Assembly (NCBI GenBank): GCA_947494565.1
Contig: CANLVG010000001.1
Coordinates: forward strand, 372,001 to 436,000
DNA: 64,000 bases
DNA from: an uncultured Flavobacteriaceae bacterium
GTDB lineage: Bacteria; Bacteroidota; Bacteroidia; Flavobacteriales; Flavobacteriaceae
Direction of reading: 5' to 3'
In this document: positions 54,322 through 62,832 of the stretch, in pieces
Layout: each line of letters opens with the position of its first letter
How positions within the stretch are numbered: position 1 is the stretch's first letter
Made by a program: the position numbers and the translations under genes
The notes under the pieces: model-generated
Told to the model about the DNA's origin: nothing
The model's input: only the letters and a program-made list of their open reading frames with translations
Database searches by the model: none

Positions 54322-55857
54322 TTATCCCAACCACCCCTCGCGATCCAAGCTTCGATACTGAATCGCCTCAGCAATATGATTTCCGTTGACTTCTGGGGTG
54401 TCCTCCAAATCAGCAATGGTACGGGCGACCTTTAAAATGCGATCATAGGCCCGCGCGGATAGGTTCAACCGTTCCATGGCATTTTTCAATAGCTCCTTCG
54501 AAGCCGCATCGAGTTTACAGTACTCACGAATCTGCTTGGTATTCATTTGGGCATTGTAATGTACCTTATCCAAGCCGGTAAATCGTTGGGACTGTAGTTC
54601 ACGAGCCGCGGTCACCCGTTCTCGAATGGCCGCACTTTGCTCGCCCTTACGGTCATCGGACAGCTTTTCAAAGGGTACGGGCGTAACTTCGATGTGAATG
54701 TCGATACGATCCAAGAGCGGACCGGAAATCTTGCTTAAATAGCGTTGCATTTCAGCTGGAGAAGAGGTAACCGGGGCGTCGGGGTCATTGAAGTATCCAC
54801 CAGGACTCGGGTTCATACTCGCTACCAACATAAAACTACTGGGGTAGGTCACCGTAAAACGCGCACGGGAAATGGTTACCTCACGATCTTCCAAGGGTTG
54901 TCGCATGACTTCCAGAACCCCTCTTTTAAATTCCGGGAGTTCATCCAAAAATAAAACGCCATTGTGGGACAAAGAGATTTCCCCAGGTTGTGGGTACGCC
55001 CCTCCCCCGACCAGGGCTACGTCCGAAATGGTATGATGTGGTGACCGAAAGGGACGTTGGCTCATGAGTCCGGTATTCTTGACCTTTCCGACAACACTAT
55101 GGATCTTAGTCGTTTCAAGGGCCTCATGCAAGGTCATCGGCGGCAAAATGGAAGGCAGTCGTTTCGCCAACATGGTTTTTCCTGAGCCCGGGGGACCGAT
55201 TAGAATAATATTATGCCCTCCGGCTGCGGCAATCTCCATACAGCGCTTGATACTTTCTTGTCCACGTACATCGGAGAAATCAAATTCCGGAAAATCCAGA
55301 CTCTTGTGGAACTCAGCTCTGGTATCCACTATGGTCTCTTCAAGTGGTGTTCCCTTGTCAAAAAAATCGATGACCTCACTAATATTTTCTACGCCATAGA
55401 CTTTGATTCCCGAAACGATAGCGGCCTCTTTGGCATTTTCATCGGGAAGTATGAACCCCTCAAACCCTTCTTCCAAGGCTTTGATAGCAATAGGCAAGGC
55501 GCCTTTTATGGGTTGTACACTGCCATCCAATGACAGTTCCCCCATAATGATATACTTCTCTAAGTTTTTAGATTGTATCTGGCCAGATGCAGTAAGTATT
55601 CCAATAGCCAAAGTAAGGTCATACGCAGAACCTTCTTTTCGGAGGTCTGCAGGGGCAAGATTCAAGGTGATTTTCTTCCCTGGAATCTTATACCCGTTAT
55701 TAAGCAATGCGGCGGCTATCCGGTAATTGCTTTCTTTGATGGCGTTATCCGGTAGTCCGACCAAATGATAGCCGACCCCTGAATCTACATTGACCTCCAC
55801 GGTTATCGTAGTGGCCTCGATACCGAAAACGGCACTTCCATATACCTTTGTCAACAT
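54322..55857 (-). CDS. comM: ComM/YifB family Mg-chelatase-like AAA ATPase
   Basis: A 511-residue protein with the three-part ComM layout: N-terminal Lon-protease-like domain (about 1-170, VYGSAVFGIEATTITVEVNVDSGVGYHLVGLPDNAIKES), the Mg-chelatase ATPase domain with Walker A GPPGSGKTMLAKRL (about 219-232) and Walker B GVLFLDELPEF (about 301-311), and a C-terminal helical domain ([21 protein letters not shown]). ComM proteins are hexameric helicases promoting branch migration in natural transformation. The gene is complete. Its 3' end is the sequence repeated in fragments A and B. Ends convergently with the DUF6090 array, 98 bases away. Confidence 0.95.
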   Translation of the reverse strand: MLTKVYGSAVFGIEATTITVEVNVDSGVGYHLVGLPDNAIKESNYRIAAALLNNGYKIPGKKITLNLAPADLRKEGSAYDLTLAIGILTASGQIQSKNLEKYIIMGELSLDGSVQPIKGALPIAIKALEEGFEGFILPDENAKEAAIVSGIKVYGVENISEVIDFFDKGTPLEETIVDTRAEFHKSLDFPEFDFSDVRGQESIKRCMEIAAAGGHNIILIGPPGSGKTMLAKRLPSILPPMTLHEALETTKIHSVVGKVKNTGLMSQRPFRSPHHTISDVALVGGGAYPQPGEISLSHNGVLFLDELPEFKRGVLEVMRQPLEDREVTISRARFTVTYPSSFMLVASMNPSPGGYFNDPDAPVTSSPAEMQRYLSKISGPLLDRIDIHIEVTPVPFEKLSDDRKGEQSAAIRERVTAARELQSQRFTGLDKVHYNAQMNTKQIREYCKLDAASKELLKNAMERLNLSARAYDRILKVARTIADLEDTPEVNGNHIAEAIQYRSLDREGWLG

Positions 55858-55928
55858 GTCGTATAATTCTGGTCTAAATGTAAGTAAATCTTACTATTTT
55901 AACCAAATCGAATACGCTTAGGTCTCTA

Positions 55929-57701
55929 TTATTCCACCGTAATGGTCTTGGTAATGGCAACGGGGCGGCCGTATATGGAGAATCCCTCTAGTCTCAGTTC
56001 GTATTCCCCAGGAACTTCCGAGGTAAAGAAGTCCAGACCCATCTGGCTTCCTTCTAACAACACATTGGGTTGCCAGAGTAACTGATCGCGAAAATCGGGT
56101 ATTCTCGTATTGGTGTCTTCCGTGTAGGACTGGGCGAAATACCGCTTTGGTAAGCGCGGACGATCCAATTCTATTTTCGTCATACCCGTCGCATTGATCA
56201 GGTCGTAGTAATTGCCGTCTTTGGTCACCAAATTGATCAACCCAAAATAGGTCGTACCGCCCATAGCGAATTTCTCCCGTACCGTATTGACCGTTTTGAT
56301 CAGTCTAGAATCAAATTCCAATAATTCGGTTTGATCCGGCATGAGAACACCATCTACAAATACCATGGCATCGTATTCGGACTCTTCGTAAGTCTCGTCG
56401 AATGATCGCACCTTAAAAGATACCGTCTTGTCCTTGTTTCGTTTGGTCCACACATTTTCCACCAATTCCACAACGGTCTCATCGAGTGTCTTAAAGCGAG
56501 TGTATTCGTCCAAATCAAGGGTTTCTACATAGGCCCCTCCGTAGGGATCGTTTAATGCATCTAACTTCAAGGTGTCCGGTTTTACCGCGAAATAGCCGTT
56601 TTCGATTTGGTTGTGTAGACTGCGTCTCACAATCGCGTCTTGCATGTTCGTATCCATCAGGAAACGTCCAAACTGCAACCCTGAATAGTCTAGAGGCGGG
56701 TCTTTCAAGATTTCGATAGTGTAACTGCCTTTAGGAGCATCCAACACTTGTAAGATGGCTTGAGGCTCCGCATAATCCTTGGAAAGATTGATATAGAATA
56801 ATCCGGTACTATCCGTCCCCACAACTTTGATCTGGAAATCTTCCCCTGGTATGGAGATGGCTATCGGCTGACTCGCCAAGGCTAAGTCACTGGAGTTTGC
56901 CCGAATTCGCCCTTTTAACAGTTCCCCGTTTCCTTCAGGGGCAAAGGCAATGGTCTCATAGAAAATCGGAGCATTCGCCATCTGCTCGGCATGCCATTCG
57001 ATATATGACTGTGGGCTACGCTTTGGCCTGTGATTTAGGTCTTCCTTCTTTCGTACGGAAATATTGTAATTCCCATAGCCCGAGGCTCCCCTAAAGTTTT
57101 GAATGGACAGGGCTACTTTTGATTTTTTTGGATACGATTCCTTATCCGTTTCCAAAATGAAGCGTTTGTCCTCTTCCCCATTCGTCGCCCTATTTTCCGT
57201 GATGGAGGTCACATTTTCGGATAAATCGGGAAGTACGGCATCCTGATTGGTTTGATAGGGATTGATGATGCTGATGTCTTCCTGAAAAAATCGGTTCATG
57301 GCACCATTCTTCATCCACCTCGTATAGGCAATCAATTTGTAATTCCCTGACGGTACAGTGGTAGGCACAAAAAAATCGCCTTGTCCCCGACTCTTTTCCA
57401 GTCGTATTTTATGTTTGAAAACCACTTCTGTATTTTCAGAAATCAATTCCACATAGGCGATGGTACTGATATCACTGGGTTGTTTGGTCTTATCATTGAG
57501 ACAATACACCTTGTAGAATAAATATTCCCCCGTAAAAAGCAAAGATGTATTTAGGCTTACATACACTTTTTCGCTGGGAGTGTCCTTGAATTGTTCTAAA
57601 ACACTATTGCCGGTTTCTTGGGCGATGAGAGGTGTTCCCAACATCAACATCAACACTACGAATACTACTTTGTACTTTTTCATTTCTACTAATTTAATCA
57701 T
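55929..57701 (-). CDS. Secreted MG2-like / TonB-plug-like protein
   Basis: A 590-residue exported protein downstream of the DUF4249 run. Two ATGs are possible, 57701 and 57683; the second gives a tidier signal peptide (MKKYKVVFVVLMLMLGTPLIAQ). Residues about 35-160 resemble a macroglobulin MG2-like domain (EKVYVSLNTSLLFTGEYLFYKVYCLN ... PSGNYKLIAYTRWMKNG). The middle is beta-rich, and residues about 400-520 resemble a receptor plug (LDETVVELVENV, DAMVFVDGVLMPDQTELLEFDSRLIKTVN). There is no barrel. Proteins of this kind accompany DUF4249 genes in Bacteroidetes. Function unknown; a surface or outer-membrane role is inferred. Confidence 0.68.
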   Translation of the reverse strand: MIKLVEMKKYKVVFVVLMLMLGTPLIAQETGNSVLEQFKDTPSEKVYVSLNTSLLFTGEYLFYKVYCLNDKTKQPSDISTIAYVELISENTEVVFKHKIRLEKSRGQGDFFVPTTVPSGNYKLIAYTRWMKNGAMNRFFQEDISIINPYQTNQDAVLPDLSENVTSITENRATNGEEDKRFILETDKESYPKKSKVALSIQNFRGASGYGNYNISVRKKEDLNHRPKRSPQSYIEWHAEQMANAPIFYETIAFAPEGNGELLKGRIRANSSDLALASQPIAISIPGEDFQIKVVGTDSTGLFYINLSKDYAEPQAILQVLDAPKGSYTIEILKDPPLDYSGLQFGRFLMDTNMQDAIVRRSLHNQIENGYFAVKPDTLKLDALNDPYGGAYVETLDLDEYTRFKTLDETVVELVENVWTKRNKDKTVSFKVRSFDETYEESEYDAMVFVDGVLMPDQTELLEFDSRLIKTVNTVREKFAMGGTTYFGLINLVTKDGNYYDLINATGMTKIELDRPRLPKRYFAQSYTEDTNTRIPDFRDQLLWQPNVLLEGSQMGLDFFTSEVPGEYELRLEGFSIYGRPVAITKTITVE

Positions 57702-57702
57702 T

Positions 57703-58950
57703 TTATTCTTCCCAAAAATCGGGTACTATATTGCTTCCTAAGGCCGTACAATCACCACACTCTCGTTGAACGACCGTATACGGTCCTTGGCATTCTATGT
57801 CAGAGGTATTCACATCAAAATACGAGATTGCGCCTCTCGCCATCCCTTCAATCAGGGATTCTGGACATGGGTTGCCTACCATACCCTGAAAACAATAAGA
57901 TATATGTTCCAAAGGCGCTGAAAAAGGCACACAGTTCATCACATATAAGGGGAATGGCTCGTCAGGATAAAAATCGCGAAAACCGAAGAAGAGTCGCTTC
58001 TCCGATACCGAGGCGACTTCAAAATAACCCAAAACCAACTTATCCGCATTATTCTCGGCCGCAATATTTCCTTCTAACAAGCCTGGTTGAATTTCGGTAA
58101 AAACACTGGTCGAAGAGGAGAAATTTTCCAAGCTTTGATAGTACGAGAAGGCATCGGCAGATTGCACATATTGCTTCACCAAAATACTGTACCGATGCGT
58201 CAATATGAAGTCGCTACCCGGTATAAAACGTACGGGGAAACGTTGGACCCTTGTTTCAGAAAGACCGGCTGCACTGGCCTGTATGATATCTTGAGATGCT
58301 ACCGTGTTATAGCAGGTCTGTTCTTCCTGTGTTCTTCTTACGATTTCCAAGTCATAAATAATTCTAGGATCCATGAAGTCAGGATTACAAGGTTCGTAAT
58401 TGGTCAGTTCAAAGGCAAGGGGGGACCAATTTGGTGCAATAATTTTATAGGTTTCCTCGTATTCATAACGATGGTACAACGACTGTCCCGAGCTGTCAAA
58501 ACTATCTGCGTACACAAAAATACCGTCCTCCCCTTGATCATTGGTCTCCCGCTCCGCATAGATCTCTTGGATTTCGGATTCTGATTCAAAACGTTCGGTT
58601 TTTGAACGATACACCGTTCCATCCGTGGTCTCGATGGCCAAGGTATAGCCTACGCCCTTCTGGGCGGCGAATTCCGTATTGGAAACATAGGTGCCGGGTT
58701 CGCTCTCGCTGAATTCATAAGTGTTTTGCATCTCATCCAAAAGGCGCACCTGTGCGTTACGTTCTGGGGCGTTAATAGAATCTTCAAAACGAACGGCACG
58801 CGAGAGCACCACACGATGCCGTTTGGTTTCGTTGGTCAATGAGGCTTCGATAACCAGTGCATCTTGAAAGGTCTCTGTTTGGAATTCAAAAGGCTCCACA
58901 CAACCTGAAATAAAACAGAAACCAACAATAAAAATCAAATACTTCTTCAT
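57703..58950 (-). CDS. DUF4249 family lipoprotein, copy 1
   Basis: A 415-residue lipoprotein; the lipobox is at I-S-G-C (Cys17), followed by the family start VEPFEFQTE. The N-terminal part (about 25-120) is a beta-sandwich (DALVIEASLTNETKRHRVVLSRAVRFED), then a segment with HRYEYEETYKIIAPNWSPLAFEL and ILTHRYSILVKQYVQSADAFSYYQSLENFSSS, and an end with CGDCTALGSNIVPDFWEE. The two cysteines in CGDC are conserved in all copies here. DUF4249 genes usually sit beside TonB-dependent receptors, and the proteins are presumed surface-exposed partners. It lies one base before the MG2/plug-like gene. Confidence 0.88.
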   Translation of the reverse strand: MKKYLIFIVGFCFISGCVEPFEFQTETFQDALVIEASLTNETKRHRVVLSRAVRFEDSINAPERNAQVRLLDEMQNTYEFSESEPGTYVSNTEFAAQKGVGYTLAIETTDGTVYRSKTERFESESEIQEIYAERETNDQGEDGIFVYADSFDSSGQSLYHRYEYEETYKIIAPNWSPLAFELTNYEPCNPDFMDPRIIYDLEIVRRTQEEQTCYNTVASQDIIQASAAGLSETRVQRFPVRFIPGSDFILTHRYSILVKQYVQSADAFSYYQSLENFSSSTSVFTEIQPGLLEGNIAAENNADKLVLGYFEVASVSEKRLFFGFRDFYPDEPFPLYVMNCVPFSAPLEHISYCFQGMVGNPCPESLIEGMARGAISYFDVNTSDIECQGPYTVVQRECGDCTALGSNIVPDFWEE

Positions 58951-58953
58951 TTC

Positions 58954-60261
58954 TTAATCAATCCAAAAATCAGGTTTCACATTCGTTCCTAAAATCGTAC
59001 AATCTCCGCAGATACTTGGGGTCATATAATACGGCCCCTCACATTCGCCAGGGTCTTCATTGATAGCGAAATAGTTGAGCTCTTCCGCTTTTACCCGCCT
59101 AATCAGTGCAGGCGGTGGACAACCTAGCGGTTGTGGTCCATCTTTTTCGGGATTTCCCAAAGCTGGTGATAGCAGACGATCGCAATTAGTGTTTCCGAAA
59201 AAGGGGGGCAGCTCCTCACCGGGGAATAAATCAGCATAACTGAAGAAAACGCGCTTCCTATCCACACTGGCTACCTCGAAATACCCCAGCACAAGACCGT
59301 CCTCTACATCGGTTCTTCTGATATTGCCTTCCAAAAAACCAGGTTGTATTTCACTGAATACACTTTCGCTCTGCGCAAAATTGCTTAGGTTCTGATAGTA
59401 ATTATATGCCCCGCTATTAATGACATACTGATTTAAAAGCATGCTATAGCGATGCGATATAATGGCATTGTTTCTATTGATAAACCGCACGACATGGCCT
59501 TCCAAAATTGCCGCTGACAAGGTATTCGTGTTGGCCAAATCAATCGCTACACTACTATTGCTGTTGAAACAAACACGTTCTTCTTCTTGCCTTCGTTGTA
59601 ATCTCACATCGGGCCATAAAAATGTAGTGTCATTGACAAAAATACCTTCTTCACGTATGATTTCCACCTGTAGCCCACTATAGGTCGGTGCAATGATCTT
59701 ATAGGTCTCTACGTAATCATACCTGAAAAAATCGGACTCATCCGTCAAATTGGCCCCATCTGCGTAAATAATCACTCCTTCCTCTCCGTTTTCATTAAAA
59801 CCCCGTTCGACATACAGGTCATTGATCTTGGATTTCCCCGAAAGTGATTCGAACCCCGACTCATAGGTCTCTTGGTTTGCCGTCAGAATCCGTAATTGAT
59901 AGTCGGTATTTTCGGCTAGGCCGAATGGCAAGGTCGATTCGTACAGGCCGTTGTCTTTATCCGTAAACTCGATTACATTGCCCTGATCATCCACCAATTC
60001 TACCTTGGCTCCATTTTCGGGATTCAAGCGTTCATTGGTTGCTGGTACAAAGGACTGCCTTACGTCCAAAGAGTCGAATTCAATATTGACATTTGCCAAA
60101 TCAGCGGCCCGAGAAAGCACCACAAACTGATTCTTCACAATGTCGGTCATGCTAGTTTGAACCACAAGAATACCTTCGGCATCCCGTGTCTCGAACTCAA
60201 AAGGCTCGATACAAGCTGTAAATGAAAACAAGGTCGTTATGTATAGCATAAGCTTTTTCAA
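58954..60261 (-). CDS. DUF4249 family lipoprotein, copy 2
   Basis: I start this gene at a TTG at 60261, giving 435 residues. The N-terminus then reads (M)KKLMLYITTLFSFTAC, matching the start of copy 3 (MKKIVLYMTFTLFLASC) residue for residue in layout, with lipobox Cys17. The longer ORF to 60321 would overlap copy 3 by 58 bases and bury the signal peptide; the next ATG (60249) would leave it short. It has an N-terminal beta domain, the YVETYKIIAPTYSGLQVE and ISHRYSMLLNQYV segments, and the C-terminal CGDCTILGTNVKPDFWID. It follows copy 3 with 2 bases between stop and TTG. Confidence 0.85.
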   Translation of the reverse strand: MKKLMLYITTLFSFTACIEPFEFETRDAEGILVVQTSMTDIVKNQFVVLSRAADLANVNIEFDSLDVRQSFVPATNERLNPENGAKVELVDDQGNVIEFTDKDNGLYESTLPFGLAENTDYQLRILTANQETYESGFESLSGKSKINDLYVERGFNENGEEGVIIYADGANLTDESDFFRYDYVETYKIIAPTYSGLQVEIIREEGIFVNDTTFLWPDVRLQRRQEEERVCFNSNSSVAIDLANTNTLSAAILEGHVVRFINRNNAIISHRYSMLLNQYVINSGAYNYYQNLSNFAQSESVFSEIQPGFLEGNIRRTDVEDGLVLGYFEVASVDRKRVFFSYADLFPGEELPPFFGNTNCDRLLSPALGNPEKDGPQPLGCPPPALIRRVKAEELNYFAINEDPGECEGPYYMTPSICGDCTILGTNVKPDFWID

Positions 60262-60263
60262 AA

Positions 60264-61577
60264 TCAATCTATCCAAAAATCGGGTTTGACATTTGTTCCA
60301 AGGGCCGTACAATCCCCACAAATTCTTGGGGTTACAAAATAGGGGCCTTCACATATACCCGGTCCCCCGTTTAAAAAAGTGAACTCAACGGTTTCTCTTT
60401 TAATTCTACTTATTAATGGTTCTGGACACGCGCCGTCAGGGCTTGGCGGACCATCCCGTTCAGGATTCGGGATTGGAAAGCTCAGACGCCGACTACAATT
60501 GACATTAAAAAAATAAGGAGGTAGCTCCTCTCCTTCAAAGAAATCGACATAATCGAAGTACAATCGCTTCTGTGAAACGCTAGATACATCAAAATAACCA
60601 ATGACTATATCTTCTTCGGTATCCCCTCTAATATTCCCCTCTAAGAATCCAGGCTGTATTTCACTGAAAACACTTTCGCTACTTGAGAAGCTATCAAGCA
60701 CTTGGTAGTAGCTATGCGTATCATCGGAAATCACAAACTGTTTTACCAAAACACTATAGCGATGCGATAAAATCGGATTATTTCGGCTGATGAAACGTAT
60801 CAATTTTCGCTCTGAAACGGACTGGTCCAATAAATCGGCACTGGCCAATTTGATGGCCGTAGAGTTCACCGTTTTATAACAGACTTGCTCTTCTTGTGCC
60901 CTAGGCACCAGCCGTACATCGGGATACAAGGGATTGTCGAATTGATCGAACTCAAGTGCTTCCCTAGTGATTTCAAACTCCTGTTCGGTCCAGTTCGGGG
61001 CAATGATCTTATAGGTTTCCTCATAGGTGTACCGAAAATAGTTCCTTGAATTTGTTTCATCGACTCCATCCGCATAAATGGCCATCCCTTCTTCACCAGC
61101 ATCGTTTACAATCCGTTCTGCATAAATGTTTTCCAAATTGGAACTTCCCACAGCCTCCCTACTCTCCGAAGTATATGACCTACCGTCGGCAGTGGTGATC
61201 AGAAGTTGATAGTTTCTTCCTATTTCCGTGGCAAAAGGTGTTTCAGATTCATAGATTCCCTCTTCCGATTCGGAAAAAGGATAGGTGTTGCCCATATCAT
61301 CCAATACGGTTACGGTGGCATTTTTCTCCGGAATCCTGGTATCCACTTCCGAACTCTCGGGAGTACTTGAAGTTGTCACATTATTTCGGTATGGGGGGAT
61401 GTTCACGTTGTCTAAGTCTGCTGCCCTACCCAACAACACGGTTTGGTTTGAAAGTTCATCGGTCAAGGTCGCTTCAACGATCAAAATAGTGTCCACTTCC
61501 CTTGTCTCGAACTCAAAAGTTTCGATACAGGATGCCAAGAAAAGTGTAAACGTCATATATAGTACTATTTTTTTCAC
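60264..61577 (-). CDS. DUF4249 family lipoprotein, copy 3
   Basis: A 437-residue lipoprotein: MKKIVLYMTFTLFLASC with lipobox Cys17, then IETFEFETREVDTILIVEA. It shares with the other copies the segments YEETYKIIAPNWTEQEFEIT, NPILSHRYSVLVKQFVI, SESVFSEIQPGFLEGNI, LYFDYVDFFEGEELPPYF and the end CGDCTALGTNVKPDFWID. It is closest to copy 2, with which it shares RRLSFPIPNPERDGPPSP-type proline-rich stretches near the C-terminus. It begins one base after the stop of copy 4. Confidence 0.88.
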   Translation of the reverse strand: MKKIVLYMTFTLFLASCIETFEFETREVDTILIVEATLTDELSNQTVLLGRAADLDNVNIPPYRNNVTTSSTPESSEVDTRIPEKNATVTVLDDMGNTYPFSESEEGIYESETPFATEIGRNYQLLITTADGRSYTSESREAVGSSNLENIYAERIVNDAGEEGMAIYADGVDETNSRNYFRYTYEETYKIIAPNWTEQEFEITREALEFDQFDNPLYPDVRLVPRAQEEQVCYKTVNSTAIKLASADLLDQSVSERKLIRFISRNNPILSHRYSVLVKQFVISDDTHSYYQVLDSFSSSESVFSEIQPGFLEGNIRGDTEEDIVIGYFDVSSVSQKRLYFDYVDFFEGEELPPYFFNVNCSRRLSFPIPNPERDGPPSPDGACPEPLISRIKRETVEFTFLNGGPGICEGPYFVTPRICGDCTALGTNVKPDFWID

Positions 61578-61578
61578 G

Positions 61579-62826
61579 TTAATCTATCCAAAAATCAGGT
61601 TTGACATCACTGCCCAACACGGTGCAATCCCCACATGCTCTGGAACGGGTCAGATAGGGTGCCACAAAATCAGGAGGGTCTACCACTCCCGCATAAACAA
61701 TGGTTCCCGCTTGGATCTGTCCAATCAAGGGGGAATCACAATTTCCGTCACACACGCCTCTTGATCCTTCCGTACAATGATAGCCCCGAGGAATCAATCT
61801 GGGGTTGCCCAGAGTTCGGCAATTGACGGGATACTCCGGTAGTTCCTCATCAGGGAAGAGATCTTCATAATTAAAAAAGACCCGTTTTGAGCTCACCGCG
61901 GCAGTCTCAAAATATCCGATTACATTTTGATCGTCGTCGGTCATGGAGGTGATATTACCCGATAAAAAACCCGGTTGTATTTCATTGAAAACACTTTCAG
62001 ATACACTAAAGGCCTCCAAACTCTGATAATATGAATGTGCATCTACCGATTGTGAATATTGATTGACCAGAATACTATAGCGGTGTGTCAGTATATAGTT
62101 CTCGCGATTCACGAACCGGACCTCAAAATCAGAAACCGTATTGTTATCGAGATTAGCGGTTGAGACCAAAATAATGTCTTTGGACTTGTCTTGACCATAG
62201 CAAATACGCTCTTTTTGGGGATCTCGTTGCTTAATACCTACCTCAAATGCATCACCGTCAACACAGGCCAAAGAATCAATAATATTAAATGCTACAGGGT
62301 CCCAATTTGGGGCCACGATTTTATAATTCTCCTCATAATCATAGCGAAAGTACCGCGGCTGGTCACCCAAACTTTCATTATCCAAAATAATGGAAACCCC
62401 ATCTTCACCAAAGTCGTTGGTAGCCCGTTTGATTTCTATGTCCGCTATGGGTACATTGTCCGGCATCGTTTCGGCTGTCGAACTATAGGTCGCACCATCA
62501 GATGTGGTGATTTTTAGTTGGTAGCTTTCATTTGACTTCGCACCAAAGGCCACAGTCGACGTATACTGTCCGGGTGAGGTCTCTTCAAAGGTATAGCTGA
62601 TACCTGACCCCTCTTCTATGGTCACCGTAGCATTGCGCTCAGGACTACTATCGTCTTGTTCAAAAGGTCTTGCCCTGGTCAGTACTACCTGATGCTGTTT
62701 TTCTTCGTTCGTTATTCGCGCATCTACGACCAAGGCACCTTCAAAATCTAGGGTTTCTGCCTCAAAGGGTTCAATACACCCTTGGAAGAGTAAAAAAACT
62801 AGGATAACGAGGATTGATTCTTTCAT
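61579..62826 (-). CDS. DUF4249 family lipoprotein, copy 4
   Basis: A 415-residue lipoprotein: MKESILVILVFLLFQGC with lipobox Cys17, then IEPFEAETLDFEGALVVDA. It is very similar to copy 5 over the whole length (EEKQH, ARPFE, NVPIADIEI, YFRYDYEENYKIVAPNWDP, SQSVDAHSYYQSLEAFSVSE), so these two arose by a recent duplication. Extra cysteines occur in ACVDGDAF and GVCDGNCDSPLIGQ, both shared with copy 5 only. It ends CGDCTVLGSDVKPDFWID. Copy 5 ends 6 bases before its start. Confidence 0.88.
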   Translation of the reverse strand: MKESILVILVFLLFQGCIEPFEAETLDFEGALVVDARITNEEKQHQVVLTRARPFEQDDSSPERNATVTIEEGSGISYTFEETSPGQYTSTVAFGAKSNESYQLKITTSDGATYSSTAETMPDNVPIADIEIKRATNDFGEDGVSIILDNESLGDQPRYFRYDYEENYKIVAPNWDPVAFNIIDSLACVDGDAFEVGIKQRDPQKERICYGQDKSKDIILVSTANLDNNTVSDFEVRFVNRENYILTHRYSILVNQYSQSVDAHSYYQSLEAFSVSESVFNEIQPGFLSGNITSMTDDDQNVIGYFETAAVSSKRVFFNYEDLFPDEELPEYPVNCRTLGNPRLIPRGYHCTEGSRGVCDGNCDSPLIGQIQAGTIVYAGVVDPPDFVAPYLTRSRACGDCTVLGSDVKPDFWID

Positions 62827-62832
62827 ATTTTT

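Noticed and set aside
45080-54449. Prophage or integrative element with integrase responsible for the comM tail copies
   Set aside because: No integrase, recombinase, transposase or phage structural gene is seen between the copies, and the repeats are 100-124 bases of diverged coding sequence rather than a short exact att site. A trans-acting or extinct element cannot be ruled out.
60262-60321. Longer start of DUF4249 copy 2 giving 455 residues
   Set aside because: It would overlap copy 3 by 58 bases and place a polar stretch before the lipoprotein signal; the paralogues support a start at the TTG 60261.
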